Shown piece after piece: positions 1 to 11,564 of a stretch of 64,000 bases of DNA. The first letter of the stretch is position 1. The number at the start of each line of letters is the position of its first letter. The notes under the pieces are model-generated. The model was not told where the DNA came from and did no database searches. It worked only from the letters and a program-made list of their open reading frames with translations. Where the stretch lies: assembly GCA_963680875.1 (NCBI GenBank), contig OY804576.1:75149668-75213667 (forward strand), given 5' to 3'. The stretch is from Bathymodiolus brooksi (Eukaryota > Mollusca > Bivalvia > Mytilida > Modiolidae). Both the position numbers and the translations under genes were made by a program.

Positions 1-141
1 TAACATATGGTAACTTTATTTTACGTAAATAATGTTTCCCATGATAAGAATTGATACAAACTAAAGCTTCCACGATTTATTTCTTAATTGACAAACAATG
101 CAACAAGGCCAGAGATCCCAAAACGATATTTTTACGGTAAA

Positions 142-485
142 TAGAGAGTCCAAAATAACTTAAATAACAAGTGGACTGAAAAAAACCATTAAAACATTAT
201 CTAAAAGGTTAAAGAAACCCAAGTATCTCTCAAGCGCAATAAACAACTTTAAGCGTATACATTTAGAACATATACTAAAAGTATACACAGTAAGAATAAA
301 ATAGTGATTTTACAGTACTTAGATAATGCAATATTTTTATAACGTCTAGTGATTTCTTTGAAATCTCAATTTAAACAAGGTCCCGTAATTTATTTATATA
401 TTCATATATTACTATATTCCTATCGATACACAGGACAAAGTTTTCGCTTTTCATTTCCTAATCCTCTTTTGGTGTATGGATATAT
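142..485 (+). repeat. 344-bp direct duplication, copy 1
   Basis: This block recurs at 1217-1561 in the same orientation. By eye the two copies match at every base except one extra A in an A-run near position 180. The homology stops sharply on both sides. Such identity between non-adjacent copies in otherwise decayed DNA means a recent duplication, or two terminal repeats of one element. A 66-codon open frame shared by both copies has no recognisable domain and is probably not a gene. Confidence 0.9.
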
Positions 486-1216
486 GTCACGAAACATGGT
501 GTTATTGGGAACTGGAAGCCATGTGTTATTGGGAACATGCACATTATAAGCATGCAATAAGGTTGGGCAAACCCTTCGATAAGCTTAAGTAATTGTTATT
601 CAATCTTCGGCGAAAAACGCAGCGAGAAGTAGTGTTATTTCTTTCTTTTAATTCTGAAAAATCGGAATGTGCAATTTTCGTGCATTATCGATCTTGCAAT
701 AAGCCCAGATTAATCATTTGTTTAATTTCTAAGTTAAAATTTTATTTTAGATTGCAATAATTAAGATCACTCCAAAAATGATTTGTAATAAGAAGACGAA
801 CATGAAAACAATTTATTAAATCTCCTAATGTTAGTTAGTTAGTTAGTTATGTTTGTTTGAAATCTCTGATAAGAAAGCTTCACCAGGCTGCTAAAAATAT
901 AATTCGAACCTTAAAGGAAACCATTTTGAAATAATGTTTGCCTAGTTTAGATGATCTTAATGCATCGATCTTTTAATTTAAATTAACGGAGGAAATGCAT
1001 TGCACAAAAATAAATTGAAAGTACCTCATGCACAGCTACAAAGTCCATAATTGACATTATTATTTCATTCAAACCTATTAAAATGAGATTAGAAAAATAA
1101 ATAGAATTTTAAAAATAAAATTATTGCTATTTTTTCAAATAATTAATGGAAACTAATTAATATATTCTCACAGGAAAAAAACCAATAAATTTGCATGTAT
1201 TCTCACAGGAAAAAAA
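486..1216. other. Spacer between the two 344-bp copies
   Basis: AT-rich sequence without a recognisable gene. It holds a short (TTAG)n run at 830-850. Near its right end a 19-base segment, tattctcacaggaaaaaaa, occurs twice (1163 and 1198), and the second copy runs straight into the second 344-bp block. The aggaaaaaaaa there is purine-only, as expected of a polypurine tract before a 3' LTR. I see no primer-binding site after copy 1. Confidence 0.5.
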
Positions 1217-1561
1217 ATAGAGAGTCCAAAATAACTTAAATAACAAGTGGACTGAAAAAAACCATTAAAACATTATCTAAAAGGTTAAAGAAACCCAAGT
1301 ATCTCTCAAGCGCAATAAACAACTTTAAGCGTATACATTTAGAACATATACTAAAAGTATACACAGTAAGAATAAAATAGTGATTTTACAGTACTTAGAT
1401 AATGCAATATTTTTATAACGTCTAGTGATTTCTTTGAAATCTCAATTTAAACAAGGTCCCGTAATTTATTTATATATTCATATATTACTATATTCCTATC
1501 GATACACAGGACAAAGTTTTCGCTTTTCATTTCCTAATCCTCTTTTGGTGTATGGATATAT
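1217..1561 (+). repeat. 344-bp direct duplication, copy 2
   Basis: Near-exact partner of 142-485, one base longer because of a longer A-run. The sequences beyond both ends differ from those around copy 1, so this is not a simple tandem array. Confidence 0.9.
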
Positions 1562-1747
1562 AGAATCAGTTGTGTCATATGACCCAGATTTTATGACAAT
1601 TAACAAGTATACAAATGAACAGATCAATAGTGTATCCAATTACCGAATACGGATGAAAGGAAGGAGAGTTTGCTATAATTTAGTATGAAAATGATAAATA
1701 TGCCATCTATTATGGTTATTACTGAGAATGGAAGAAAGGCATGATGA

Positions 1748-1882
1748 TAATAAAGGGATAATCAGAAGTCGTAAATCGAAAAAGGACAGATATTACAATG
1801 GGCAAACGAAAAAGTAGAAAAAGACCAAACAATGACCACAGAAAACTAACGATTGAGCAATACGAATCCCACAAACACCGGA
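1748..1882 (-). mobile_element. Family A tail, decayed (Penelope-like 3' region)
   Basis: Reads, in reverse, the family A landmarks: agggataatcagaa, gtaaatcgaaaaaggacag, a purine-rich stretch, and gattgagcaatacgaatccc. These match better copies at 24258, 53473 and 56666. It ends before the RT part. No coding capacity. Confidence 0.7.
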
Positions 1883-2199
1883 GATACACAAAAAAATGTA
1901 CAATAACATTTTATCATATAATGTATGATGCTCGGTTGTATTATTTATCCACCTTTGACTGACGATTTGAATCAACAGTTGGTAAATATTAACAGCAATA
2001 TCATGTCACATTATTCCTTAATGTTATTTGTTTTAAGCTAATAGACATCAATGTAGAAAACTCTTGAAATTAAAGAGTTTGAATTCATGTATAAATACCA
2101 TCATTCTGACTTGAATGAAGATAATTTCATTTATTGTTAATGTGATGTTATAACACATAATGCATTGGGTATATTAATTAAGCATTAGGGAAAACAAAA

Positions 2200-2402
2200 A
2201 GGGTAATCAAGAATGGACAATCCAGAGAAACTGGCAACATTGGGTACACAAAACACAGGACGAACACAAACAAAGCATAAAACATAACACAATGAGCTAA
2301 AAATGAGCAACATAGACCCCACCAAAACCCGGGGTGAGGGGGTGAACCCATGTGTTCGCGAAGGGTACGCAGTTCCTGTTGCTTATAAGACACCCGTCGT
2401 GT
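2200..2402 (-). mobile_element. B/A mosaic retroelement tail
   Basis: The left half is family B (gggtaatcaagaatggac, ccagagaaactggcaacat). The right half is family A (gagcaacatagaccccacc, ggtgaacccatgtgttcg, cacccgtcgtgttatgc). The switch lies near 2290. The same B-then-A order recurs at the end of the 5014-5485 copy, so the join may be an inherited subfamily structure and not a chance event. Confidence 0.65.
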
Positions 2403-3627
2403 TATGCATATATACAGTCAAATCATGTAAAAGTCTTGGCAGTGATAGAGAAAAGAAAACAATATACGTAATGATCCATTGTCATTTGAGATATGGCTAT
2501 TTTGAAACGGTCAACAAGATCGTGATGATGACCGTATAATTTTTGTAGCGATGACTTCAACCTAGGAGCAAGCTAACATTGTCATAGTGAACACTGCTTT
2601 ATTTCTGAATAGATGAAAAGACAGTTTAAACAGTGATAGTCATTGATTCCACCAATATCAACAAAACAAACCTATCATCTTAATTCAACTCACTGAACAC
2701 AAAAAATACCACGACTTATGACGTTGGCTTGGGATACTTCATTTATGGATAATTAATATTATATCTCCACTCTACCGACTGTAAAACATTGCATAGGAAA
2801 ATTAACATATTCAAATGATTATATAAATCAGAAAGTTACGAAACGAAAACTTAAACAGTGATGGACAACAATACCATTACCAGCCTCTTACCTCAAATCA
2901 TTGAACAACCACCTCTTACTTCAACTCAATAAGATCATTACGTATGCCAATTGAAAGTGCTTTATGATATGTTCTAATCCTTTTAAAGCTGATGTGTTTC
3001 ACAATGAATGAGAAATAAGTACACAACATATCTTAAATGAAAGTGGAGTCGGGCGGGGATTACGTATATTGTCTCGTTTCCTTTCATAACGGTAAAAGTG
3101 TTGTCATAGGATATAGCTGTTGGTTCCTTTAGAACGAACGTATTTGATGTTATTATTTCCAAGTTAATCCTCACCTTTTTCGTTTTCCTTCAAATGACAA
3201 AGAACCACCTTTCACGTGCATAAATCTTCTAAAGTTTAATGAGTTACATTTTAATAGAAAAATAAGATTATCTCTTATACGACAAATAGCATAGATAGAA
3301 TCAGCTCCTAATAAAAGATAAAAGCATTCAGGATTTGAACTATTTTAACTGCTACAAGAAGGTGAACAAAATTGTCTAGTAAAAAGACGGCATAGATTAA
3401 AATGTTGAATGGTCTAGCATAAGAATGGACAAGTTCTTCAATTTAGTACATGTCTTCTAACTTTGCATGGCCTAATTAGTCTGACTTTAAGATTAACATG
3501 GCTTCATATTCATAATAGTGTTAAATTTGTTCATAAATTAGTATGCTTCTAAATACTTGTAGTACCTAATTGTAAAGAATATTTAAGTATGAACATCACA
3601 AATTTTAGATACTTAGATAATCAAGGT
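2403..3627. other. No gene seen; family E fragments
   Basis: Mostly unassigned AT-rich sequence. Around 2630-2720 and 2865-2955 are pieces of minor repeat E (ccaccaatatcaacaaaac, then 'tcaactcaataagatca'), also found near 36.0 kb and 46.2-46.5 kb. No domain-bearing reading frame is visible on either strand. Confidence 0.4.
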
Positions 3628-3739
3628 TTTTGAGTTCCTAGTGGTTAAGTTGAAGTCATCACTTCCAAATAGTATGGTCGCCAACCGATGCGAAATATCT
3701 GTATTACAAATGACCACAGATATGTTCCTTTTGTCGTAA
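3628..3739 (+). pseudogene. Penelope-like RT, C-terminal remnant
   Basis: The translation is related to the last residues of the better copy at 56462-56665 (…GISVPQITTHMFHLS): here ISVLQMTTDMFLLS is followed by TAA at 3737-3739. The preceding KFYGRHHDLVNR-type segment is scrambled. Only the extreme C-terminus survives, as expected of a truncated retrocopy; catalytic motifs are absent. Confidence 0.65.
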
Positions 3740-4024
3740 TCACAATTCGGTCCTTTCCTCGTCTCATTCATGATGTATCACAGCGCTTGTAACAAGAGTA
3801 ACACGACAGGTGCCACATATGGAGCAGGAACTGCTTCCTCTTCCAGAGCATCATAGTTCACCCCGATTTTTATAGGGGCTTGTGTTGTTCGTTCTTTAGT
3901 TTTCTGTGCATAGCTTTGTAGATTATTGTCTGCCTTTGTTTCTTTTTTCTATTGGCCATTGCATTGTTTGTTCTTCTTTGATTTACGATTCTGATTATCC
4001 ATTTTGATATCTTTAAACTTTTCT
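3740..4024 (+). mobile_element. Family A 3' tail
   Basis: Follows the RT stop directly and runs through the family landmarks ggagcaggaactgcttcc, ttttgtagattattg-like sequence, ttggccattgcattgtttg and gatttacgattctgatta to the terminal ctttaaacttttctt. This copy and 56666-56932 show that the A tail is the 3' untranslated end of the RT element. Confidence 0.75.
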
Positions 4025-4639
4025 TTCACCATTAATGAGGCAAACAATATTCTATCGTGATTGATCATGCGGCAATTAATGCTTTAGGTAATTGAAAACA
4101 AATTATACAACATAAACATAATTTCATTATAATAAACATGCAGAGAAACTTGTATGAAAAATAGAATTCTAAACAATTTACGAAAACGTACAAAAATTTT
4201 GATATTATAATAAAGTGGATTTTATCCAAGTACTACATGCATCCTTGCAAAATTAAGGAAAAAAAAAACATGTGTAGGCCTCAATCTGGATTAGATTTCA
4301 AGTCAAGTCAAGTTAGACCAATAGAAGCAGTTGTTCACGGCAACATTTTACAGTATGCCGCGAAAGACTTGTTTGTTTCATTTCGGCATATTACTTTCAC
4401 AAAATATATATTATATTTATTATTAAATATGTAAATCCCATAAAATCACGAAGATACTAATGTTGTTGTTTTATTAATGAATTGTATTTAATTGAAATGT
4501 ATTTCAATATACCTTTTGGTTTACTTTATCAAGCATCTTGGCTTGAAGTATAAACATTAATTGTTATTTGTATTAACGTTGTTATAACACAAACAACTTT
4601 TATTCTTGTTTCTTGAAAATGTAATGTTGACTGAATGTT
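4025..4639. other. No gene seen
   Basis: AT-rich sequence with short open frames that have no recognisable domain or repeat assignment. Confidence 0.4.
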
Positions 4640-4710
4640 TACTTCAGCATTTTTCGGCTATATTGTGGCGGCAACATTCAATGGCAGGAAAGTCGGAGAA
4701 ACCCATCAAG
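4640..4710 (-). mobile_element. SINE body fragment
   Basis: The string tttttcggctatattgtggc followed by ggcaggaaagtcggagaaac corresponds, in reverse orientation, to the conserved SINE body (cagctatatcgtggcgg, ggagtacccggagaaaacc). It lies in a short open frame that might be mistaken for an exon. Confidence 0.5.
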
Positions 4711-5013
4711 CAGACAGTAAGTATTCTTCAATAAAGGTAAAAGTTGAACGCAGATCACGTTCTCTGTTTTATCTATGGGGGCGGAGAAATCTAAAACGTT
4801 ATCAAATATTGATCACTTCATGAAAAATTCAGAAATCGTAGAGGTGGAAATAGAAAACGAATTACTTGAATTTTTTTATATGAACTTAGATTGTTTAAGT
4901 AGTGTGCACTATGGGTTTCAGGAAAAACCAACATCATATACGCTCACTCAAAAGATTCGAAAACCAAATATTTCAAAGCCATTGGGAGAAAGTAAACCAA
5001 AGAGCAGTACGAG

Positions 5014-5485
5014 ATAAACGTTAGAGAATACTGAAGTGGCAAGCAAAAATGGACAATCTAGAGAAACTGGCAAATATTTTTTTTTGTAAACGTTAGAGAA
5101 TACCGAAGGGGCAATCAAAAATGGACAATCTAGAGAAACTGGTAGCAAATGGTACACAAGACGAAGGAAAATAAACGTTAGAGAATACCGAAGGGGCAAA
5201 CAAACATGGACAATCTAGAGAAACTGGCAACATATGATGCACAAGGCGAAGAAAAAAGAAGCAAAAACATGTGTGATGTCTGGACATCGCTATGCACAAG
5301 CAAACACAATTAACGTAAATAAGACATGAGCGCATCTACAAACAACTGGATGTAAAGACGAACCGAACATCGTTGTTATGCAGAAATCGTAACGGACACC
5401 ACATCATAGAACTCAGAAAGTAAAGTCACATGATAGGACAACATAAAAAACCAAAAAGATGAACAACACGAACCCCACCAAAAAA
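5014..5485 (-). mobile_element. Family B tail with triplicated terminus
   Basis: The terminal ~70-85 bp (ataaacgttagagaatac … ggacaatctagagaaactgg) occurs three times in a row, starting at 5014, 5086 and 5171. Then follows the rest of B: a gacgaag-type junction, the ggacatcgctatgcacaag block (ggacaccactatgcgcaag in other copies), taacgtaaataagacatgag, and a final acacgaaccccacc that belongs to family A. The triplication is an early-stage minisatellite at the element end. Confidence 0.75.
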
Positions 5486-5554
5486 CAAACATACTAATGT
5501 TAATGATTCCTGTTATATGCGGTTACTGTTAATTTACATTATGCTATGCACGAT

Positions 5555-5672
5555 ATACGAGATGGGTTTTGGTGTTTAACGCAGCTTTAAACGATATTTT
5601 AGCTATATAATGGCTTTCAATTTATTGTTGGATGAAACCATAATATCATATCGAGTACATCTTGTCATTCGG
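5555..5672 (-). mobile_element. SINE fragment
   Basis: Reverse-oriented body: tggtgtttaacgcagcttta, then agctatataatggc and tatcgagtacatcttgtca. The promoter-bearing head is missing. Confidence 0.6.
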
Positions 5673-5775
5673 AATAAAATATGAACGGTACAAAGGCAGT
5701 GCCGATTGCTGATAGTTAAGTAATTACTAGTCAAGCGTAATAATGCGGAAATGTAGGAAAACACTCGGTGTACGT

Positions 5776-6193
5776 ATCATCGTCGGTAACCCACAGTATC
5801 ATCGTCGGTAACCCACAGCTGATCACTCTCCACTCATCACTGGTAGATAAATCCTCGCTTCGTTCAGAAAAAGGCTGAGATGAAAATTCTTTGAGATATT
5901 TCGAAAAATGTTGGCTCCCATAATTTTTCTTTCGGCCATTGTGTTGTCTGTTCTTCTTCTATTTACGGATTCTGATTACCCCTTTGGTATCTTCAAACTC
6001 TTCTTGCAAGGAATTCCTTTCTTAATTTAGATGCATTTAAAAGCTGTGCCTTAATATGGCTATACAGACAGTCGTCGGGACTTATCAAAGTGCTTTAAGA
6101 TGACCATATGACTACTACGATTTCTCTGCCAGTTGATCACGGATGGTGAGTGAAGAATAATCGGTGCATGATCAGCTGTGGGTTACCGGCGAT
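5776..6193. mobile_element. Family F TIR element carrying an A tail
   Basis: The left end reads atcatcgtcggtaacccaca and is present twice (5776 and 5799). The inner copy continues into gctgatcac. The right end, 6169-6193, is its inverse: tgatcagctgtgggttaccg. The same termini bound 14147-14517 and 23764-23851. No transposase is visible, so it is a non-autonomous element. An A tail (5921-6005) sits inside it. Confidence 0.7.
5921..6005 (+). mobile_element. Family A terminal fragment
   Basis: Contains the last ~85 bp of family A: ttcggccattgtgttgtctg, atttacggattctgattacc and the terminal cttcaaactcttctt. It lies inside the F element, so it probably inserted after F. Confidence 0.75.
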
Positions 6194-6354
6194 TTGTATG
6201 TATAAATGCAATGAAAGAAGAGTTTGAAGATACCGTATATCGAGGAAGAACAGACAAGCATCTTGAGAAGTGTCTTCTGGACCATTGTTTCTCTTTTCTT
6301 CTTGTTTGTTTCTTTGTACCAAGCCATGAAAGTGAGTGGTTATGTATATGTGTT

Positions 6355-6425
6355 AAGGATATCAATTGTCTTTCTACGATTATGGAATTGTTCTGACATT
6401 GTGCTATTCATTTTATTACGAGATT
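6355..6425 (+). repeat. Family D fragment
   Basis: ggatatcaattgtctttcta followed by cgattatggaattgttctga resembles the D core at 25.8 kb and 37.7 kb (tttctacgattttcctatta, ttggaactgt). Confidence 0.5.
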
Positions 6426-6447
6426 ACTCTCATTTAAGTTATTGATA

Positions 6448-6852
6448 CAGTAAAACCTGTCTAAACCGAACCCCTTTGGGATTGAAGAATGTGTTCTGTT
6501 TAGACAGTTGTTTGGATTGCACAGGTTCAAATTACATAGCCATTTAGTAGATCGGACTGTAAAGTTTGTCTGGTTTAGGCAGGTTTTTGGTTTACTCAGG
6601 GTTTGGTTTAGGCAGGTTTTTGGTTTACTCAGGGTTTGGTTTAGGCAGGTTTTTGGTTTACTCAGGGTTTGGTTTATACAGGTTTTGGTTTACTCAGGGT
6701 TTGGTTTAGACAGGTTTTGGTTTACTCAGGGTTTGGTTTAGACAGGTTTTTGGTTTACTCAGGGTTTGGTTTAGACAGGTTTTTGGTTTACTCAGGGTTT
6801 GGTTTAGACAGGTTTTGGTTTACTCAGGGTTTGGTTTAGACAGGTTTCACTG
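6448..6852. mobile_element. Pogo/Tigger-like MITE with internal minisatellite
   Basis: The element begins CAGTAAAACCTGTCTAAACC and ends with its inverse, GGTTTAGACAGGTTTCACTG, giving about 19 of 20 matching TIR bases. TA flanks both sides (6446-6447 and 6853-6854), as expected of Tc1/mariner/pogo target duplication. There is no transposase. The interior is mostly a tandem repeat. Confidence 0.75.
6572..6850 (+). repeat. 32-33 bp minisatellite inside the MITE
   Basis: About eight units of the form ggtttaggcaggtttttggt + ttactcaggg, alternating 32 and 33 bp through one T. Some units carry 'aga' for 'agg'. The last unit merges into the right TIR, so the array seems to have grown from the TIR sequence. 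The 77-codon frame across it is repetitive and is not a gene. Confidence 0.85.
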
Positions 6853-7911
6853 TATTAGAAATATCGACAAAGTTAACGTCACGTCCAAAAAAAGGAGAAA
6901 ATGTCTGTGGGCGATGAAAAATGTACTTGAACTTGGCATGAGTTTTCTAATATATCTTACAATTACAATACAATGTTTTGATACACAAACCTCTGCACAC
7001 GTTACGCTATAAGTAATCATAATTAAGGGAGAAGCAATAAACAACACTCCTTGATATTTGACATGCTAATATATGTCCTACAAACTTAATTAAATATTGC
7101 AGTATTTAATCAGTAGTTCGTCTGTAAAATGACAGTAAAGTAGGAACACCGCAGATGAAAAATAATAATTTTTAGACATAACAGTTTACGACCGCAAACT
7201 TTTCCTACATCAACACTTCAGTTGAGAAATCCATTCGGAATGCTAAATCATTATAAAGTAAAACGAAAAATCTATCCGTTCGGAATAAAACTGAATGTTG
7301 TTTTAGTATCTTGATAAATACCGAAAGAAAAATTCATCCATTCGGAATAAAACTGTTTTAGTATCTTGATGAAAACCGAGTCCTTATTTCACTTTCCGCT
7401 TCTAATATTTATTTCGTGGCAAGGCTTAGCTATTAGTGTGTCATTCATCAAAAATAGAAATAAAACTTAGAACGCTATTTTGTGTAATGACTGGTGAATA
7501 TCCGTCTTAAATGGATGATGCCATATAATTCTGCTTTTGAAATTCTCCAGCTACTTTAATCTGTCATGCTCTGCAAAGCTTACGGAGATCTGATTCTTAT
7601 GTAATATTTATTCCTAACGCGCAATACTTCAATAAATTGTATACAGCTTAGTCTAGCATTAATCTTGTTTGATGTCAAAACCATTCACAAACCATGAACT
7701 AAAATAATAATATTTCTAAATATAAATGAGCTTCACGCAAAGGATAAAAAACATATCATGTCTTAAAATGCGAACTATTTTTAAAAGTAGACGAAGATTT
7801 CTTAATAAGACAAGATTCCATGCTCGTTAGCCACGATAAATCATTTTACTTCGAGACATGAAATTAAAGTAGTTCGCTATATTATGTCAGTAAGCTTTAA
7901 ATATGTTTACA
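6853..7911. other. No gene seen; short local duplication
   Basis: Unassigned AT-rich DNA. At 7272-7380 a segment containing attcggaataaaactg and gttttagtatcttgat occurs twice, about 60 bp apart, with a related start near 7232. No coding or RNA feature is recognised. Confidence 0.4.
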
Positions 7912-8075
7912 GGGTTAGGGGTATGATGCTTAACGCCACTTTCACCAATATTGAGCTATACAGTTTTATTAGTCGGGGAAACCAGAGTACACGGAGAAAA
8001 CCACCGACCTGCTACAAGTCACTGACAAACTTTATCACATAATGTTGTATTGGGTACACCTCGCCTTAGCAGTGT
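7912..8075 (-). mobile_element. SINE copy, head missing
   Basis: Reverse orientation: gggttaggggtatgatgctt, acgccactttcaccaatatt, accagagtacacggagaaaa, ccaccgacctgct, then tttatcacataatgttgtat and gggtacacctcgcc. The tRNA-like head expected to the right is absent. Confidence 0.75.
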
Positions 8076-8261
8076 TTTTACATTGTACATAGTACTATTG
8101 AAGCAGAACATAAAAACTGGAAAATTGCTTGTTTTTAAGCCATTAATTTAAAGGATGAATACACAACTTTAATTATTTATATCAATGACACTCGATTCGA
8201 AAACATATTTACGTGTAAGTGTACATGATATTAAAATTGTTGAGTTAGATTGCTGTCAAAT

Positions 8262-8448
8262 TCCCGAGCACCTGAGTTCACTACCGAATTTTGTGTGGGT
8301 TCGTGTTGCTCAATTGTTTAGTTTTCTGTGTAGTATTTTGTCTACTATTTTACTCCTTATTGTCCCTTTTCTTTTTGTCATTGTTTTGTCTGTCCTGTTT
8401 GAATTACGACTTCTGCTTATACACCTTTAGTATGTTCAAACTTCTCTT
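8262..8448 (+). mobile_element. Family A tail, left of the 22-bp array
   Basis: cccgagcacctgagttcact, gtgggttcgtgttgctcaat, tttagttttctgtgtagt, cattgttttgtctgtcctg and the terminal gttcaaacttctctt. The satellite array begins about 20 bp after this terminus. Confidence 0.75.
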
Positions 8449-8470
8449 GCTTCAATAATGTATATAACAA

Positions 8471-10997
8471 AACTATGTAGACTATACCATATCACTATGT
8501 AGACTATACCATGACACTATGTAGACTATATCATGACACTATGTAGACTATACCATGATACTGTAGACTATACCATGACACTATGTAGACTATACCATGA
8601 CACTATGTAGACTGTACCATGACACTGTAGACTATACCATGACACTATGTAGACTATACCATGACACTATGTAGACTATACCATGACACTATGTAGACTA
8701 TACCATGACACTGTAGACTATACCATGACACTATGTAGACTATACCATGACATTGTAGACTATACCATGACACTATGTAGACTATACCATGACACTATGT
8801 AGACTATACCATGACACTATGTAGACTATACCATGCCACTATGTAGACTATACCATGACACTGTAGACTATACCATGACACTATGTAGACTATACCATGA
8901 CACTATGTAGACTGTACCATGATACTGTAGACTATACCATGACACTATGTAGACTATACCATGACACTATGTAGACTATACCATGATACTATGTAGACTA
9001 TACCATGACACTGTAGACTATACCATGACACTATGTAGACTATACCATGACACTATGTAGACTGTACCATGTCACTGTAGACTATACCATGACACTATGT
9101 AGATTATACCATGACACTATGTAGACTATACCATGACACTATGTAGACTATACCATGACACTGTAGACTATACCATGACACTATGTAGACTATACCATGA
9201 CACTATGTAGACTATACCATGACACTATGTAGACTATACCATGCCACTATGTAGACTATACCATGACACTGTAGACTATACCATGACACTATGTAGACTA
9301 TACCATGACACTATGTAGACTGTACCATGACACTGTAGACTATACCATGACACTATGTAGACTATACCATGATACTATGTAGACTATACCATGACACTGT
9401 AGACTATACCATGACACTATGTAGACTATACCATGACACTATATAGACTATACCATGACACTATGTAGACTATACCATGACACTATGTAGACTATACCAT
9501 GACACTATGTAGACTATACCATGACACTATGTAGACTATACCATGACACTATGTAAACTATACCATGACACTATGTAGACTATACCATGACACTATGTAG
9601 ACTATACCATGACACTATGTAGACTATACCATGACACTATGTAGATTATGCCATGACACTATGTAGACTATACCATGCCACTATGTAGACTATGCCATGA
9701 CACTATGTAGACTATGCCATGACACTATGTAGACTATACCATGACACTATGTAGACTATGCCATGACACTATGTAGACTATACAATGACACTATGTAGAC
9801 TATACCATGACACTATGTAGACTATGCCATGACACTATGTAGACTATACCATGACACTATGTAGACTATACCATGACACTATGTAGACTATACCATGACA
9901 CTATGTAGACTATACCATAACACTATGTAGACTATGCCATGACAATATGTAGACTATGCCATGACACTATGTAGACTATACCATGACACTATGTAGACTA
10001 TACCATGACACTATGTAGACTATACCATGACACTATGTAGACTATACCATGACACTATGTAGACTATACCATGACACTATGTAGACTATACCATGACACT
10101 ATGTAGACTATACCATGACAATATGTAGACTATGCCATGACACTATGTAGACTATACCATGACACTAAGTAGACTATACCATGACACTATGTAGACTATA
10201 CCTTGACACTATGTAGACTATGCCATGACACTATGTAGACTATGCCATGACACTATGTAGACTATACCATGACACTATGTAGACTATACCATGACACTAT
10301 GTAGACTATACCATGACACTATGTAGACTATACCATGACACTATGTAGACTATACCATGACACTATGTAGACTATGCCATGACACTATGTAGACTATGCC
10401 ATGACACTATGTAGACTATACCATGACACTATGTAGACTATGCCATGACACTATGTAGACTATGCCATGACACTATGTAGACTATGCCATGACACTATGT
10501 AGACTATGCCATGACACTATGTAGACTATGCCATGACACTATGTAGACTATACCATGACACTATGTAGAATATACCATGACACTATGTAGAATATACCAT
10601 GACACTGTAGACTATACCATGACACTATGTAGACTATGCCATAACACTATGTAGACTATACCATGACACTATGTAGCCTATACCATGACACTATGTAGAC
10701 TATACCATGACACTATGTAGCCTATACCATGACACTATGTAGACTATACCATGACACTATGTAGACTATACCATGACACTATGTAGACTATACCATGACA
10801 CTATGTAGACTATACCATGATACTATGTAGACTATACCATGACACTATGTAGACTATACCATGACACTATGTAGACTATACCATGACACTATGTAGACTA
10901 TACCATGACACTATGTAGACTATACCATGATACTATGTAGACTATACCATGACACTATGTAGACTATGCCATGACACTATGTAAACTATACCATGAC
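8471..10997 (+). repeat. 22-bp satellite array
   Basis: Roughly 115 tandem units of cactatgtagactataccatga. A 20-bp variant (cactgtagac…) is interspersed in the first ~950 bp, while the rest is almost all 22-mers until another 20-mer near 10604. The variant actgtaccat recurs at 8611, 8911, 9061 and 9319, spacings of 300, 150 and 258 bp, showing a higher-order pattern in the left part. Substitution variants (tatgcc for tatacc) cluster after 9640. The unit does not divide by three and has frequent stops, so it makes no long ORF. Confidence 0.95.
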
Positions 10998-11040
10998 AGA
11001 GAAAGGTTGTGCAAAAAACAATGAATTGTTGATGAAATTT

Positions 11041-11189
11041 GGAGTTCGTGTTACTCGATCTTTAGTTTTATGTGTAATGTTTTGTACCTAGTTGTTTGTC
11101 CATTTGTCCTTTTCTTAGCCATTGTGTTGTTTGTCCTTCTTCGACTTACGTATTCTGATTCCCCCTTTGGTATCTTCAAACTCTTCTTG
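11041..11189 (+). mobile_element. Family A tail, right of the 22-bp array
   Basis: ggagttcgtgttactcgatc, tagccattgtgttgtttgtc, cttcgacttacgtattctga and the terminal tatcttcaaactcttctt. Same orientation as the A tail at 8262, so the array lies between two head-to-tail A termini. Confidence 0.75.
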
Positions 11190-11564
11190 GACCACGAGTG
11201 TTAAGTCACTTCTATCAATTCGTATATAAGTGAGAATATTATCTATTTGGTTCTTTGATCTCATTTCAACATTTATCAGTTTTTTATGGGTATTATTTCA
11301 CAGTGTTCTCTGGATAGTTCATACGGTATATACGCTTTACTATATTAGACACCCAACATGTCTCATAACTCAAAAGTACCTACTGTATATCAAACTAGTT
11401 GTGTCATTGTTGAACGGTAGACAAATGTCAAACATATCACCGATTGCTTTATATATTGAGTGAGAGGAGAATTTGGCATTCATAATTTGTTTGTAATTTT
11501 CCCATGAGTGCACATAAAAAACCCACGCTCTAATAAAAAAAACATTCTCTGACCCTGATCATTA

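Noticed and set aside
142..1561. Calling the pair an LTR retrotransposon outright
   Set aside because: TG…CA termini, primer-binding site and target duplication are all missing.
4635..4720. Apparent exon after ttcag with a gtaag-like end
   Set aside because: The sequence is a degenerate SINE body fragment.
8471..10997. Possible telomeric or CRISPR array
   Set aside because: The unit is not a telomere motif, and there are no spacers.
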